Below, in pieces: positions 43,405 to 51,981 of a stretch of 64,000 nucleotides of DNA. The translations under genes and the position numbers were made by a program. The stretch covers positions 56,266 through 120,265 of the forward strand of contig CAZNOG010000010.1 of assembly GCA_964574635.1 (NCBI GenBank). The letters are read 5' to 3'. The notes below the pieces were generated by a model, which made no database searches, was not told the DNA's origin, and saw only the letters and a program-made list of their open reading frames with translations. Numbering within the stretch: the stretch's first letter is position 1; every line of letters begins with the position of its first letter. The DNA is from CAZNOG01 sp964574635. GTDB lineage: Bacteria > Bacteroidota > Bacteroidia > Flavobacteriales_D > Cryomorphaceae.

Positions 43405-46365
43405 ATGATGCAGGTCCACACATATTATTCTTTCCGCTATGGAACGCTTTCGCCCGGCGAGGTGCTGGATGCGGCCGCGGGCTACGATTACGAAACGGTG
43501 CTTCTGGCCGACATCAATTCTACGGCGGGGTCGATCAATTTCGTGCGGCTGGCGGCACAGCGGGGGATAAAACCGGTTTTGGGGATCGACTTCCGCAACG
43601 GGGTGTCGCGGTGCTTTGTGGCCATTGCGCGCAACAACGAGGGATTTGCGGAAATCAACGCTTTTTTGTCCCGGCATCTGCATTCGGGAAAACCCATCCC
43701 GAAGGTGGCGCCCCCGTTTGAAAACGCGTACGTGGTGTATCCTTTTTCGCCCGAGTTCGGGTTGGAGGAACGCGCATTGAGGGAGAACGAATACGTGGGG
43801 GTGCACCCGCGCGACTTGTTGCGCTTTGGGCGGATTCGGCGCGGGGCCCCGAAGAACAAGGCGGTGATGTGGCATCCGTTTACTTTTTTGGATAAGCGTG
43901 GGTTTAACGCCCACCGGTTGTTGCGCGCCATAGACAACAATTGCCTGCTCTCGAAGCTCCCGAAAACGGAAGAGGGCGACCCGGGCGACGTGTGGATGCA
44001 CCGCAACGAGTTGATGGCCCTGTACGCCGACGCGCCCCAACTCATCGCCAACACGGTGCATCTTCTTCAGGATTGCCGCATAGGATTTGAATTCGGAGAC
44101 GCGTATCCACACAAAAATTTGCGCTGCTATACGGGATCGCCGGCAGGCGACGAGGCGCTGCTGCGGCGGTTGTGCCGCGACAACCTTTCTTACCGCTATC
44201 CCGCCGCGGGGGAGGAGGTGCACGCCCGCGTGGAGAAGGAGCTCGAAGTGATCGTCCAAAAAGATTTCGCCTCTTATTTTCTCATCAACTGGGATATCGT
44301 GTCGCACGCGAGGAAGCGGGGCTTTTTTTACGTGGGGCGGGGGAGCGGAGCCAACAGTATCGTGGCGTACATCCTCCGCATTACCGATGTGGATCCCATC
44401 GAATTGGATTTGTACTTCGAACGGTTCATCAACTTGTACCGTCGAAACCCGCCGGATTTCGACATCGACTTTTCGTGGCGCGACCGGCCGGAAATGACCG
44501 AGTACATTTTCAACCGTTTTCCCAATGCCGCTTTGCTGGCCACCTACAACACTTTTCAATACCGCGCGGTGATTCGCGAACTCGGGAAGGTCTTCGGGCT
44601 GCCCAAAGAGGAAATCGACCGCTTGGCGGCGGGGAAAAACCAAACGGGGGGTTGGGACCGCATGAGCGAGTTGGTGCTGCGCTACAGCCGGCTGATCCAA
44701 GGATTTCCCAGCCACTTGAGCATTCACGCCGGCGGCATCTTGATTTCCGAGGCGTCCATTCACAATTACTCTCCCACGTGGATGCCGCCCAAAGGTTTTC
44801 CCACGGTACAGTTCGACATGGTGGTGGCCGAAGACATCGGTTTGTACAAGTTCGACATTCTCGGTCAACGGGGTTTGGGGAAGATCAAGGACGCCCTGGC
44901 CATCATATCCGAAAACAGGCCGGAAGTCACCGATGTGGACGTGCACGACCTTCCGCGTCTCAAGCGCGATCCGGGGATTCGGAAAGCCATCGGCCGCGGC
45001 GACGCCATCGGGTGTTTTTACGTGGAAAGTCCGGCCATGCGCATGCTGATGAAAAAACTGCGGGTGGAGGATTACCTCGGTCTGGTGGCGGCGAGTTCGG
45101 TCATTCGACCCGGCGTGTCGCGCTCGGGCATGATGCGCGAATTCATCGAAAGGTACCGCAACCCGGAAAAACGGAAAGAGGCCCACCCCGTGATGCTGGA
45201 GATCATGCCCGAAACTTTTGGCGTGATGGTGTACCAGGAAGACGTGATCAAGGTGGCTCACCTGTTTGCGGGTCTCACCCTGGGCGAGGCCGACGTGCTG
45301 AGGCGGGGGATGAGCGGGAAATTCCGGTCGCGGGAGGAATTCGCCAAGGCCAAGGGGAAGTTTTTCGCCAACTGCAAACGCAAGGGCTACGCCGATGAAC
45401 TCACCGCCGAAGTGTGGCGCCAAGTAGAGAGCTTTGCCGGCTACGCGTTCGCCAAGGGGCACTCGGCCAGCTACGCCGTGGAAAGTTATCAGAGCTTGTT
45501 CTTGAAAGTCCACTTTCCGGTGGAGTACATGGCGGCGGTGCTCAACAACGGAGGCGGGTTTTACAGCCGTGAGTTTTATGTACACGAGGCGCGCATGAAG
45601 GGGGCGGAGGTGGTGGCGCCTTGCGTGAACACGAGCCGCCATGAAGCGGTGGTGCGCGGAAAGCGTATTTACCTCGGTCTGGGCATGATAAATACGTTGG
45701 AAGACGAATCCATACACCGCATTTTGCGTGCGCGGGAGGCGGGGGGAGCTTTTGAGGGTTTGGACGATTTCATGGACAGGGTTTCCATCGGGGTGGAGCA
45801 GGTGGATGTATTGGTGCGTGTGGACGCATTTCGGTTTACCGGGGTGAACAAGAGGGAATTGCTATGGTACGCGCGAAGCAAGATGGGAACTTTCGAACCG
45901 GAAGTCTACACACCGAGGCTGTTTTTCGAGCCGCGCAAACGGTACGTGGTGCCCGACCTGAAAAGCACCGAATTGGAAGACGCTTTCGACCAGTGGGAGC
46001 TGTTGGGGTTTCCTTTGATCGATCCTTTCAAGCTTCTGGCCGAGCCCCCGGGCGATGAGCCGCGCGCGAAGGATTTGCCGAAAATGGTGGGGGAGCGGGT
46101 GTCCGTTTCGGGGTATTTGGTCACTGCGCGGCCTACGGTGACGGCGCGGGGGGAGGTGATGGGTTTCGGCAATTTCGTAGACCGGCGGGGCGACTTCATC
46201 GACACGGTGCATTTCCCGCCGGTGTACCGCAAATTTCCCTTCCGGGGCCCGGGGGTGTACTGCGTGACGGGCGTGGTGACGGAAGACTATGACTGCGTGA
46301 GCATCGAAGCGGAGGAAATGGAAAAATTGGCGGTCATACCCGATGCGCGCTATGTGGAAGGATGA
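43405..46365 (+). CDS. Short DNA polymerase III alpha subunit (DnaE2/DnaE-like)
   Basis: A 986-residue C-family polymerase, clearly shorter than replicative DnaE (~1,150-1,450 residues). Order: PHP domain (residues 1-~210), palm with the catalytic aspartates in PPDFDIDFSW (~349-358) and KFDILG, finger block VYQEDVIKVAHLFAGLTLGEAD and FAKGHSASYAVESYQ (read in segments), and a C-terminal OB-type tail (VSVSGYLVTARPTVTARGEVMGF). The PHP start reads QVHTYYSFRYGTLS, so the first His of the usual HxH motif is Gln; metal-dependent proofreading by PHP is doubtful. Such short DnaE forms usually act in translesion synthesis with ImuB/DinB, but none is adjacent here. Confidence 0.92.
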   Translation: MMQVHTYYSFRYGTLSPGEVLDAAAGYDYETVLLADINSTAGSINFVRLAAQRGIKPVLGIDFRNGVSRCFVAIARNNEGFAEINAFLSRHLHSGKPIPKVAPPFENAYVVYPFSPEFGLEERALRENEYVGVHPRDLLRFGRIRRGAPKNKAVMWHPFTFLDKRGFNAHRLLRAIDNNCLLSKLPKTEEGDPGDVWMHRNELMALYADAPQLIANTVHLLQDCRIGFEFGDAYPHKNLRCYTGSPAGDEALLRRLCRDNLSYRYPAAGEEVHARVEKELEVIVQKDFASYFLINWDIVSHARKRGFFYVGRGSGANSIVAYILRITDVDPIELDLYFERFINLYRRNPPDFDIDFSWRDRPEMTEYIFNRFPNAALLATYNTFQYRAVIRELGKVFGLPKEEIDRLAAGKNQTGGWDRMSELVLRYSRLIQGFPSHLSIHAGGILISEASIHNYSPTWMPPKGFPTVQFDMVVAEDIGLYKFDILGQRGLGKIKDALAIISENRPEVTDVDVHDLPRLKRDPGIRKAIGRGDAIGCFYVESPAMRMLMKKLRVEDYLGLVAASSVIRPGVSRSGMMREFIERYRNPEKRKEAHPVMLEIMPETFGVMVYQEDVIKVAHLFAGLTLGEADVLRRGMSGKFRSREEFAKAKGKFFANCKRKGYADELTAEVWRQVESFAGYAFAKGHSASYAVESYQSLFLKVHFPVEYMAAVLNNGGGFYSREFYVHEARMKGAEVVAPCVNTSRHEAVVRGKRIYLGLGMINTLEDESIHRILRAREAGGAFEGLDDFMDRVSIGVEQVDVLVRVDAFRFTGVNKRELLWYARSKMGTFEPEVYTPRLFFEPRKRYVVPDLKSTELEDAFDQWELLGFPLIDPFKLLAEPPGDEPRAKDLPKMVGERVSVSGYLVTARPTVTARGEVMGFGNFVDRRGDFIDTVHFPPVYRKFPFRGPGVYCVTGVVTEDYDCVSIEAEEMEKLAVIPDARYVEG

Positions 46366-46594
46366 GTGAGCCCGAGGGTGGTGGCGAACGTAGGGCCGAA
46401 TGAGGGATTTGAACATACCGTATTTATTAGGTTTTATTACCACAATCCACGAAGTTTTCGACGTTTGTTTTCTTTACTTTCTTTGTGGTTCTTATTCTCT
46501 AATATAGAGGATTCGAATTGTTTGAATTTCGAATTGTTTTAATTGTGTTGAGTCGAGAGTGCTAAAAACCCTCGATTTTCATAAGAATCTAACT
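46366..46594. other. AT-rich intergenic region after dnaE
   Basis: Marked fall in GC from about 46,410 on. It probably contains the promoter of the lipoprotein cluster, but no exact TAnnTTTG box could be chosen. Confidence 0.4.
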
Positions 46595-46999
46595 ATGAAA
46601 AGATTAGGAAGTAAATTTGTTTTTGTGCTATTCTTCCTTGGGTGTTCCAAACCAGAAGAACACATGGTAGAAGTGATGGATACCATGAAACATGAACAGA
46701 TCAAGCCAAAATGAACGCTAATTTGCGAGCCATCGCCTATTGCTCTTCTAGAGGGGTGCGCTTGTTTTCCACCTGCAACTGATTGTCTTAACACGGTTAC
46801 AATCAGAGGTCTTTCTCAGCCAAAACTATTTAATGATTTTGTAGATGCATATGAAAACGGAATGGTTCCCGACTTTTTTGTAACCGGAGATTGGGGCAGC
46901 CTATTTCCTTTTTTGATTGAGAATCCCCGATTGTATGAGCGCCTCATTGATGGAGATATCGAGATTCGAGAAGTCGGAACAAAGAATGCCGGCGAATGA
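46595..46999 (+). pseudogene. Lipoprotein gene interrupted by an in-frame TGA
   Basis: Reading from ATG 46595 gives a lipoprotein N-terminus (MKRLGSKFVFVLFFLGCSKP; lipobox FLGC) that stops at a TGA (46712-46714) after 39 codons. In exactly the same frame the DNA then continues open for 94 more codons to a TGA at 46997 with protein-like sequence (EPSPIALLEGCACFPPATDC, VTIRGLSQPKLFNDFVDAYE, VPDFFVTGDWGSLFPFLIEN, read in segments). Both halves together make a sensible ~134-codon secreted protein. The second half has no start codon near its beginning. The simplest reading is a nonsense mutation or a sequencing error. It heads a cluster with two more lipoprotein genes. Confidence 0.6.
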
Positions 47000-47057
47000 A
47001 TTTTTGTACTCGTGGATTCAACCGTTTCCGTTCCGTTTGGCCGAGAAGATATTATCT

Positions 47058-48230
47058 ATGCGTTTCCATTCGAAATTTGAGTCCATTTGGATGTATGCGC
47101 TGCTTATTTCGGTATGGGCTTGTGGTTCATCTGCCAACGAAGTGCGGGAAAGTCATCACGCCCAAGAAATCCAAGTATTGGCATCTTATTCCACGACTTT
47201 ACCGACAAATGTCGATCGTCATTCCATCCATCAAGCGGAAACGATCGCTTTGAACGGTCGTCCCTATTTTCAATATTTCAACCGTGCCGATTCCGTATTT
47301 TACGTGACGAGTATTTTCGATCGTGAAGGGACGCGATTCGAGTTATCCCACTTTTTTGAAGAAAGACGGCTACCTCGACTGGAAGACATATTCGTCGTGC
47401 CGACTTTGGATTCCCTGATTTTTATTTCCTCATACAGTTCGGGTTTTTATGTCATACAGCCGGGAGGACAATACAGCCGTACCGAGATCGAGGAAAACGG
47501 TTTGCGATACGCTTACGTGAATTCGGCCGGGTCCAGAATCCGTGTAAGCGATCACAAAATGATTGCCGCCGTGGGATACGAAAATATCGATATGGATTCC
47601 ACGCACAATTATTCGCGGTATTTTTCGCGAAATCCCATTGCGGTTGTGGACTTTAAAATGGGCACATCAAAATTGTCGGGGTCATTTCCGCCGGAGTACA
47701 AAACAGCCGAGCACCCAACCGTGGACTTTTACGCCCAGCCCGTTTGGAACACGGATGATGAATCGATCATATATGGATTCAGATACAATGATTTTGTGGG
47801 AGCAATTCATTCGGACCTGGCGGACGTTCAGTCAAAACATTACGATTTGTCGGCCCCTAAAAGTTCCACAAAGCCGGCCCTCAAAGTATTGGGTGATTTT
47901 GCCGAAAAACGGAAATATTCGGAACGCAGCCCGGGATATTTAAACTTGGTTTATGATAGGTATAGAAAGTGTTACTATCGGTCGTTTTACATGGGAGTGA
48001 ATGAAGCGGGAAAAAGGCCGGGGAAGCCTCAGCCTCTTGAGGCGATGAACTGGCACATACTTATTTATGATCCTGAATTCAATTTCCTTGCATCATTGGA
48101 CATGAGCGGTTCCGCATATTACCCGTATGATATGATCCCTTTGCCCGAGGGTGTTCTGCTCACTCGCCGGGAAGAAAATGCCGATAACCAACGGATAACC
48201 ATAGGCCATGATCTTGTTGCGTGGTGGTAA
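47058..48230 (+). CDS. DUF4221 family lipoprotein
   Basis: A 390-residue protein with a lipoprotein signal (MRFHSKFESIW..., lipobox VWAC) and a beta-propeller-like mature chain resembling DUF4221: YFQYFNRADSVFYVTSIFDRE, LEDIFVVPTLDSLIFISSYSS, YNDFVGAIHSDL, and the end YPYDMIPLPEGVLLTRREE. DUF4221 proteins are Bacteroidota envelope lipoproteins of unknown role. The ATG at 47058 starts the signal peptide; the open frame further left overlaps the broken gene in another frame and is not protein-like. The next gene starts 23 bp before this one stops, which suggests translational coupling. Codon use is more AT-rich than the flanking genes. Confidence 0.8.
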   Translation: MRFHSKFESIWMYALLISVWACGSSANEVRESHHAQEIQVLASYSTTLPTNVDRHSIHQAETIALNGRPYFQYFNRADSVFYVTSIFDREGTRFELSHFFEERRLPRLEDIFVVPTLDSLIFISSYSSGFYVIQPGGQYSRTEIEENGLRYAYVNSAGSRIRVSDHKMIAAVGYENIDMDSTHNYSRYFSRNPIAVVDFKMGTSKLSGSFPPEYKTAEHPTVDFYAQPVWNTDDESIIYGFRYNDFVGAIHSDLADVQSKHYDLSAPKSSTKPALKVLGDFAEKRKYSERSPGYLNLVYDRYRKCYYRSFYMGVNEAGKRPGKPQPLEAMNWHILIYDPEFNFLASLDMSGSAYYPYDMIPLPEGVLLTRREENADNQRITIGHDLVAWW

Positions 48231-48675
48231 AATCGCATTTTCGCTTTGTGCATGTTTGATCGCAATGCAAAGTTGCAATAGGGTAGATGAATCTGATTCA
48301 TGTGCGAAATTGAGACAAGATATTATCTCGCACTTCGATCAAGCCCTTTTTGATACTTCGAAAAACTTTGTTTTAATCACTCATTATGGGTGTATTGCCT
48401 GTGTGGAGTTTACATTGGATTGGTTGGTGGAAAATCCAACCTTGGTACCTATTCGCAACTACCAATTTTTTTCGACTGATCCGGAAGTTGTCCAATCACT
48501 GGAAAACCAGGGGTATGATTGCACTCATGTTACGGGGATGAGGTTGGAACGGCTTTCCTTGGAGGTTTACAACGTGACTGTTTTGTATGCATCGCCGGAA
48601 CGCGGTGATTGTATTCGTGTGGTCGACACGCATAATCTGAATAAATTGCCCGACATATTTTCACGGGTCGATTAA
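48208..48675 (+). CDS. Small lipoprotein with CxxC-type motif
   Basis: A 155-residue protein with lipobox IAMQSC (Cys ~23). The mature part contains a strand followed by HYGCIACVEFTLDWLVE, a C-x2-C placed at the start of a helix as in thioredoxin-fold proteins, then PTLVPIRNYQFFSTDPEVVQ and LEVYNVTVLYASPERGDC. A thiol-redox or disulfide-carrier role in the periplasm is possible, but other thioredoxin hallmarks such as cis-Pro are not obvious. It overlaps the DUF4221 gene by 23 bp and belongs to the same low-GC lipoprotein cluster. Confidence 0.7.
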   Translation: MILLRGGKIAFSLCACLIAMQSCNRVDESDSCAKLRQDIISHFDQALFDTSKNFVLITHYGCIACVEFTLDWLVENPTLVPIRNYQFFSTDPEVVQSLENQGYDCTHVTGMRLERLSLEVYNVTVLYASPERGDCIRVVDTHNLNKLPDIFSRVD

Positions 48676-48699
48676 TCTCATTTTTTCGATCTTTCGGTT

Positions 48700-49146
48700 G
48701 TGAACGGAGCCAAACCGGGAACGCAAACAACCAAAACCGACAAACGATTGCAACTGCACGATGACATCCGCGATTTCAACGATTCGCAACCCGAAGGGTA
48801 TCGGGAGCTTTGCCGGTTATTGGCTCAACTGATCGTCGAGCACCTCCCCGAAGCCGAAAACAAACTGTGGCACAGGCATCCGGTTTGGTTTATCGATGAC
48901 AATCCCATCGTGGGGTACAGCAAACAGAAACCGGGGATTCGACTCATGTTTTGGAGCGGAGCGGGATTCGACGAACCGGATTTGAACGTCAGGGGAAAGA
49001 AGTTCAAAGACGCTTCCATCTTCTTCAACACACTCGACGAAATCGATCGCGAGGCCCTCAAACGCTGGTTGGGGAAATCCCGAGCGATACAGTGGGATTA
49101 CAAAAACCTTATCCGACGAAAAGGGGATTTGGTGAGGCTGAAATAG
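48700..49146 (+). CDS. DUF1801 domain protein
   Basis: A 148-residue cytoplasmic protein of the DUF1801 (YdhG-like) fold: LQLHDDIRDFNDSQPEGYRELCRLL, AENKLWHRHPVWFIDDNPIVGYSKQKPGIRLMFWSGAGF (read in segments) and DEIDREALKRWLGKSRAIQWDYKNLI. Pfam places it near the LBP/SCP2-like small-molecule or stress-related proteins; its biochemical role is not known. GTG at 48700 is used as start; the codon context is weak and another start a few codons in is possible. Confidence 0.8.
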   Translation: MNGAKPGTQTTKTDKRLQLHDDIRDFNDSQPEGYRELCRLLAQLIVEHLPEAENKLWHRHPVWFIDDNPIVGYSKQKPGIRLMFWSGAGFDEPDLNVRGKKFKDASIFFNTLDEIDREALKRWLGKSRAIQWDYKNLIRRKGDLVRLK

Positions 49147-49182
49147 TCGGTACTTCCGTGCTCAATCACCGCACGCGGGGCC

Positions 49183-50241
49183 TTACCACAGTCCCTGAGT
49201 GGAAGCGCGGGAGAGATGAAAGCGGTTCGGGTCCAATTGACTTTGGGTCAGATCTTTCCAAACGAATGCGATGCCTCTGTCGAGGATGGTGAAAGCGCTC
49301 TCTTCGTACAGTTTGATTTCTTCTTCGTTGTAAGGATTCGTGCGAAAATGCCAATTGCGAACCGCAGCAACCCCTTGTCTTTTTAAATGCACGGTCATGG
49401 CGACGAGCACCGCTTTTCGGGCCTTGAAACGCAAACCCGACTTGAACGCCAGGTGGGAGATATAGCAAATGTTTTCCGCGGTGATATTGAGGACCACGGC
49501 GGCTACGACGTCGTTTTGCTCGTCTTTACACACCAGATTCCGCAGACCTTTGAGGTTGGGGTTTTCGGTGTATCTCCAGTTGAAATAGTCCGGGGTGTGA
49601 TGAATCGCGAAACTGTTGGGGGGGTAGTTGCCGAAGTCGTTGCAAAGTTCCATAAAAGGCTTGATCGAATCGGAATCCACGATTTTCAGAGTGGATTTCT
49701 TCGATCCCGTCGAGAATTTAAAGCGAGACATGAGGCAAAGCGCGAATATCTTGGCTTTGGTCAAAAAAGAATTCTCCGCATTTTTTCCATTCAGGTACCT
49801 GAAAGAGGGCAGAATCTTAAACACCACAATGCTTTGGGAGTGATGAAAGGGGATGTCAAACCCGAGCTTCCTAAAAGGTTTGATCGCCGGAGTATACCCC
49901 CAAATGGCCTGAATCCCTTCTTTTTCACACTCGGCAAACAGCACTTGATACAGGTCGTAAAAAATGTTCCGGCCTCGGTACTCCGGGTCGACCAACGTGT
50001 CTTCACTTTTGCCCGTCAAAATGCGCTGCCCCCGGTCGTCGAGAACTTCGACCGGAATGACGCAGTTCGTCCCCACGATGCGCTCACCATCCACCGCCAC
50101 GATATAAATGGATGCACCGAACGGTCCTTTGGAAAATTCCCACAAGAAATCATCGTAAGTGCGGGTTTTGCCGTCGACCCGTTTGTGAAATTCAACTATC
50201 CGAGGATAATCTTCTGCCGCAGCACGGCGATATTCGATCAT
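49183..50241 (-). CDS. GNAT family acetyltransferase
   Basis: A 352-residue protein with two GNAT-like halves. The first holds a clear acetyl-CoA motif (LVDPEYRGRNIFYDLYQVLFAEC), preceded by GASIYIVAVDGERIVGTNCVIPVEV (read in segments). The second half (YFNWRYTENP, VAAVVLNITAENICYISHLAF, KAVLVAMTVHLKRQGVAAVRNW) looks like a second, degenerate GNAT fold. Its stop overlaps by 4 bp (ATGA) the start region of the gene transcribed before it, a polysaccharide deacetylase, so the two are coupled and may act on the same cell-surface glycan. Confidence 0.85.
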   Translation of the reverse strand: MIEYRRAAAEDYPRIVEFHKRVDGKTRTYDDFLWEFSKGPFGASIYIVAVDGERIVGTNCVIPVEVLDDRGQRILTGKSEDTLVDPEYRGRNIFYDLYQVLFAECEKEGIQAIWGYTPAIKPFRKLGFDIPFHHSQSIVVFKILPSFRYLNGKNAENSFLTKAKIFALCLMSRFKFSTGSKKSTLKIVDSDSIKPFMELCNDFGNYPPNSFAIHHTPDYFNWRYTENPNLKGLRNLVCKDEQNDVVAAVVLNITAENICYISHLAFKSGLRFKARKAVLVAMTVHLKRQGVAAVRNWHFRTNPYNEEEIKLYEESAFTILDRGIAFVWKDLTQSQLDPNRFHLSRASTQGLW

Positions 50242-51509
50242 GAAAGAAATTGGTTGATAATCTGTTCCGGCAATTTGGCTTCGATCTTCGCATCGTAAAT
50301 ATAAGAAAGTACTTTCTTGTACTCGCCGAGATAACCGCCGAACTTATGGTCCGAAAAGAAGTTGTTGTGCCAAAGGATGGAGTACAAGCAATCGGTGGAA
50401 TTTTTTTCCAAATGTGCGATGACCGTATCCGCAATATTTTCTTTCGGAAGTTTCAAGTAGTTCTTGAAAGTCGTGTCCATGAAAACGAGGGGTACCGACA
50501 CAAAATCCCGGGCTTTCCCGGTTTCGAAATCGTAGGGTTTGAAGGCGTCACCGAATGAATTCCTGAATCCGTAATGTTCCGCAAAACCCAGACTGGCGTC
50601 CAGTTTGACGTGTGTCGCCGCCAAATCACTCCAGGCGTCGTGGACTTTGAATTTCAAGAAGTGATACCTGTTTGCCACCACGCGATCGGGAAGGAGTTTC
50701 AGCTCTTCGGCAAAGCTCAACCCACTCGCGGCCTTGTGCAGGCCGTTGGAAAATCCGGCTTCTTTGACCTTCGCGATCAGGTGTTTTTCTTTGGAAACGG
50801 AATAATCCGAATTGCGCACACCGCCTTCGCCTTTTCCCCGCAGCACGAGCCAAAAGAAAGTGCTTCGCACATCGAATTCCGAATGGATGGATAAAATTTT
50901 ATCGATGTTTCTCCAATCGGGATTTTTGAGGAAGTGATTCATCAATAGTTTGAGCAACAAATCGATTCGGCCTTTCTTCAGCACCCAAAACCCGTCCTGA
51001 ATCAAAGACCCGTACATCGTATCGATGTCGTGACTCAGCAGGATGGAAGTCTTCCCTTCCGTTTTCTTCCACCCTAAGTCCTTCAGTTCCGCGTCGATCA
51101 ACTTGCCGACCACATTCTCAGCGATATTGCCGAATTTGAATTGGTAAGAAGACGCATACTTGAAGCGACCGAAGCCATCCAGACATTCATCCGGGGCATT
51201 CAGCTCTTGCAGGCAATTCACCATATAAAAAATGGTGGCCAAATGGTCGGGTCGGCCCGCTTCATTGCGTATGACGCAGTCGTCTTTGAAGTGGTTTTGA
51301 AAAGGAATCTCACCCTCAGGGGCACTCAATTCTTCGTAAAAATCCAAAGCGATGGGTCTGGATCGGTCGGAAAGATGGTTCCATTCCACATCCGCGTCCT
51401 CGGCGTTTTTCACGAAAGTGACGGACTCGCAGGTGTATCTCGACAAAAGCCCGAGAGTATACTTGATGGGGTTGCCATAGCTTTCTCGAAGATTGACGTA
51501 CACTTTCAT
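50238..51509 (-). CDS. DUF7033-type polysaccharide deacetylase-like protein
   Basis: A 423-residue protein with an N-terminal DUF7033-like region (residues ~1-150: NPIKYTLGLLSRYT, RPIALDFYEEL, PDHLATIFYMVNCLQELNAPDECLDGFGRFKYASS, read in segments) and a polysaccharide-deacetylase-like NodB fold (~150-400: SILLSHDIDTMYGS with the metal/catalytic Asp, FDVRSTFFWLV, HYGFRNSFGDAF, YSILWHNNFFSDHKFGGY). Such proteins remove acetyl groups from surface sugars, usually in polysaccharide loci. No signal peptide is seen, so it is probably cytoplasmic. It is the first gene of a two-gene unit with the GNAT protein. Confidence 0.85.
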   Translation of the reverse strand: MKVYVNLRESYGNPIKYTLGLLSRYTCESVTFVKNAEDADVEWNHLSDRSRPIALDFYEELSAPEGEIPFQNHFKDDCVIRNEAGRPDHLATIFYMVNCLQELNAPDECLDGFGRFKYASSYQFKFGNIAENVVGKLIDAELKDLGWKKTEGKTSILLSHDIDTMYGSLIQDGFWVLKKGRIDLLLKLLMNHFLKNPDWRNIDKILSIHSEFDVRSTFFWLVLRGKGEGGVRNSDYSVSKEKHLIAKVKEAGFSNGLHKAASGLSFAEELKLLPDRVVANRYHFLKFKVHDAWSDLAATHVKLDASLGFAEHYGFRNSFGDAFKPYDFETGKARDFVSVPLVFMDTTFKNYLKLPKENIADTVIAHLEKNSTDCLYSILWHNNFFSDHKFGGYLGEYKKVLSYIYDAKIEAKLPEQIINQFLS

Positions 51510-51713
51510 GCGCTTATTTTTATTCGGCGAAAACTTTTCAATGTCGACGGTCGTTGTACTTTGAATATCGCCAGAGGACGCGGCAATTCCATCTTTTTCA
51601 ATTGGAACTCAATGCCGTCCAAGATAAGAATTTAGATGATTGTGTTCTCGCTGAAACCGCCCCTGTCCACATCGGTTCCGGCCCCCCGCGTTGCATTCCC
51701 CGGTTTTCTCCCT

Positions 51714-51721
51714 TAACTTTG
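51714..51721 (+). promoter_or_regulatory. -7 box of the small membrane protein gene, with -33 TTGC
   Basis: TAACTTTG (exact) with TTGC at 51691-51694, 19 bp apart; 20 bp before the ATG at 51742. Confidence 0.65.
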
Positions 51722-51741
51722 TAAGAAACCAAGCGCCGGCC

Positions 51742-51963
51742 ATGAAAAAGGATTTCTTTTACATTACGATGATCGTCTTGATCCTTTTGGGTGGATATTA
51801 CATCATTTCCATCGTGGATCCCGGCAAAATTCAACAAATCATCATCGCCCTCATCGCCGCAATACCGGTGTACTACCTCTTGGTGCGGCGCAGAAACGGC
51901 GATTCTTCCCAACGCGAAAACACATCCCGGGGCAAGCTCTCCGAAGAGCCCATGGGCGAGTAA
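51742..51963 (+). CDS. Small double-spanning membrane protein
   Basis: A 73-residue protein with two membrane helices (FYITMIVLILLGGYYIISIV and IIIALIAAIPVYYLLV) and a polar C-terminal tail (RRRNGDSSQRENTSRGKL). No family was recognised. It has a good promoter (-33 and -7) and is convergent with the type III restriction operon (20 bp between stops). Its presence at the end of that operon may be accidental. Confidence 0.65.
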   Translation: MKKDFFYITMIVLILLGGYYIISIVDPGKIQQIIIALIAAIPVYYLLVRRRNGDSSQRENTSRGKLSEEPMGE

Positions 51964-51981
51964 GCCGCATTCACCTTTGGT

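Noticed and set aside
43327..45717. A 796-codon open frame on the minus strand opposite the dnaE-like gene
   Set aside because: It is a shadow of a GC-biased coding gene: the antisense frame has no protein-family pattern, while the + strand encodes a clear polymerase.
46712..46714. TGA read as selenocysteine
   Set aside because: No downstream hairpin of the bacterial SECIS type was seen and the residue context does not suggest a selenoprotein; a nonsense mutation or error is simpler.
46917..47057. N-terminal extension of the DUF4221 gene
   Set aside because: It overlaps the in-frame second half of the broken lipoprotein gene in a different frame; a lipoprotein signal starts cleanly at 47058.
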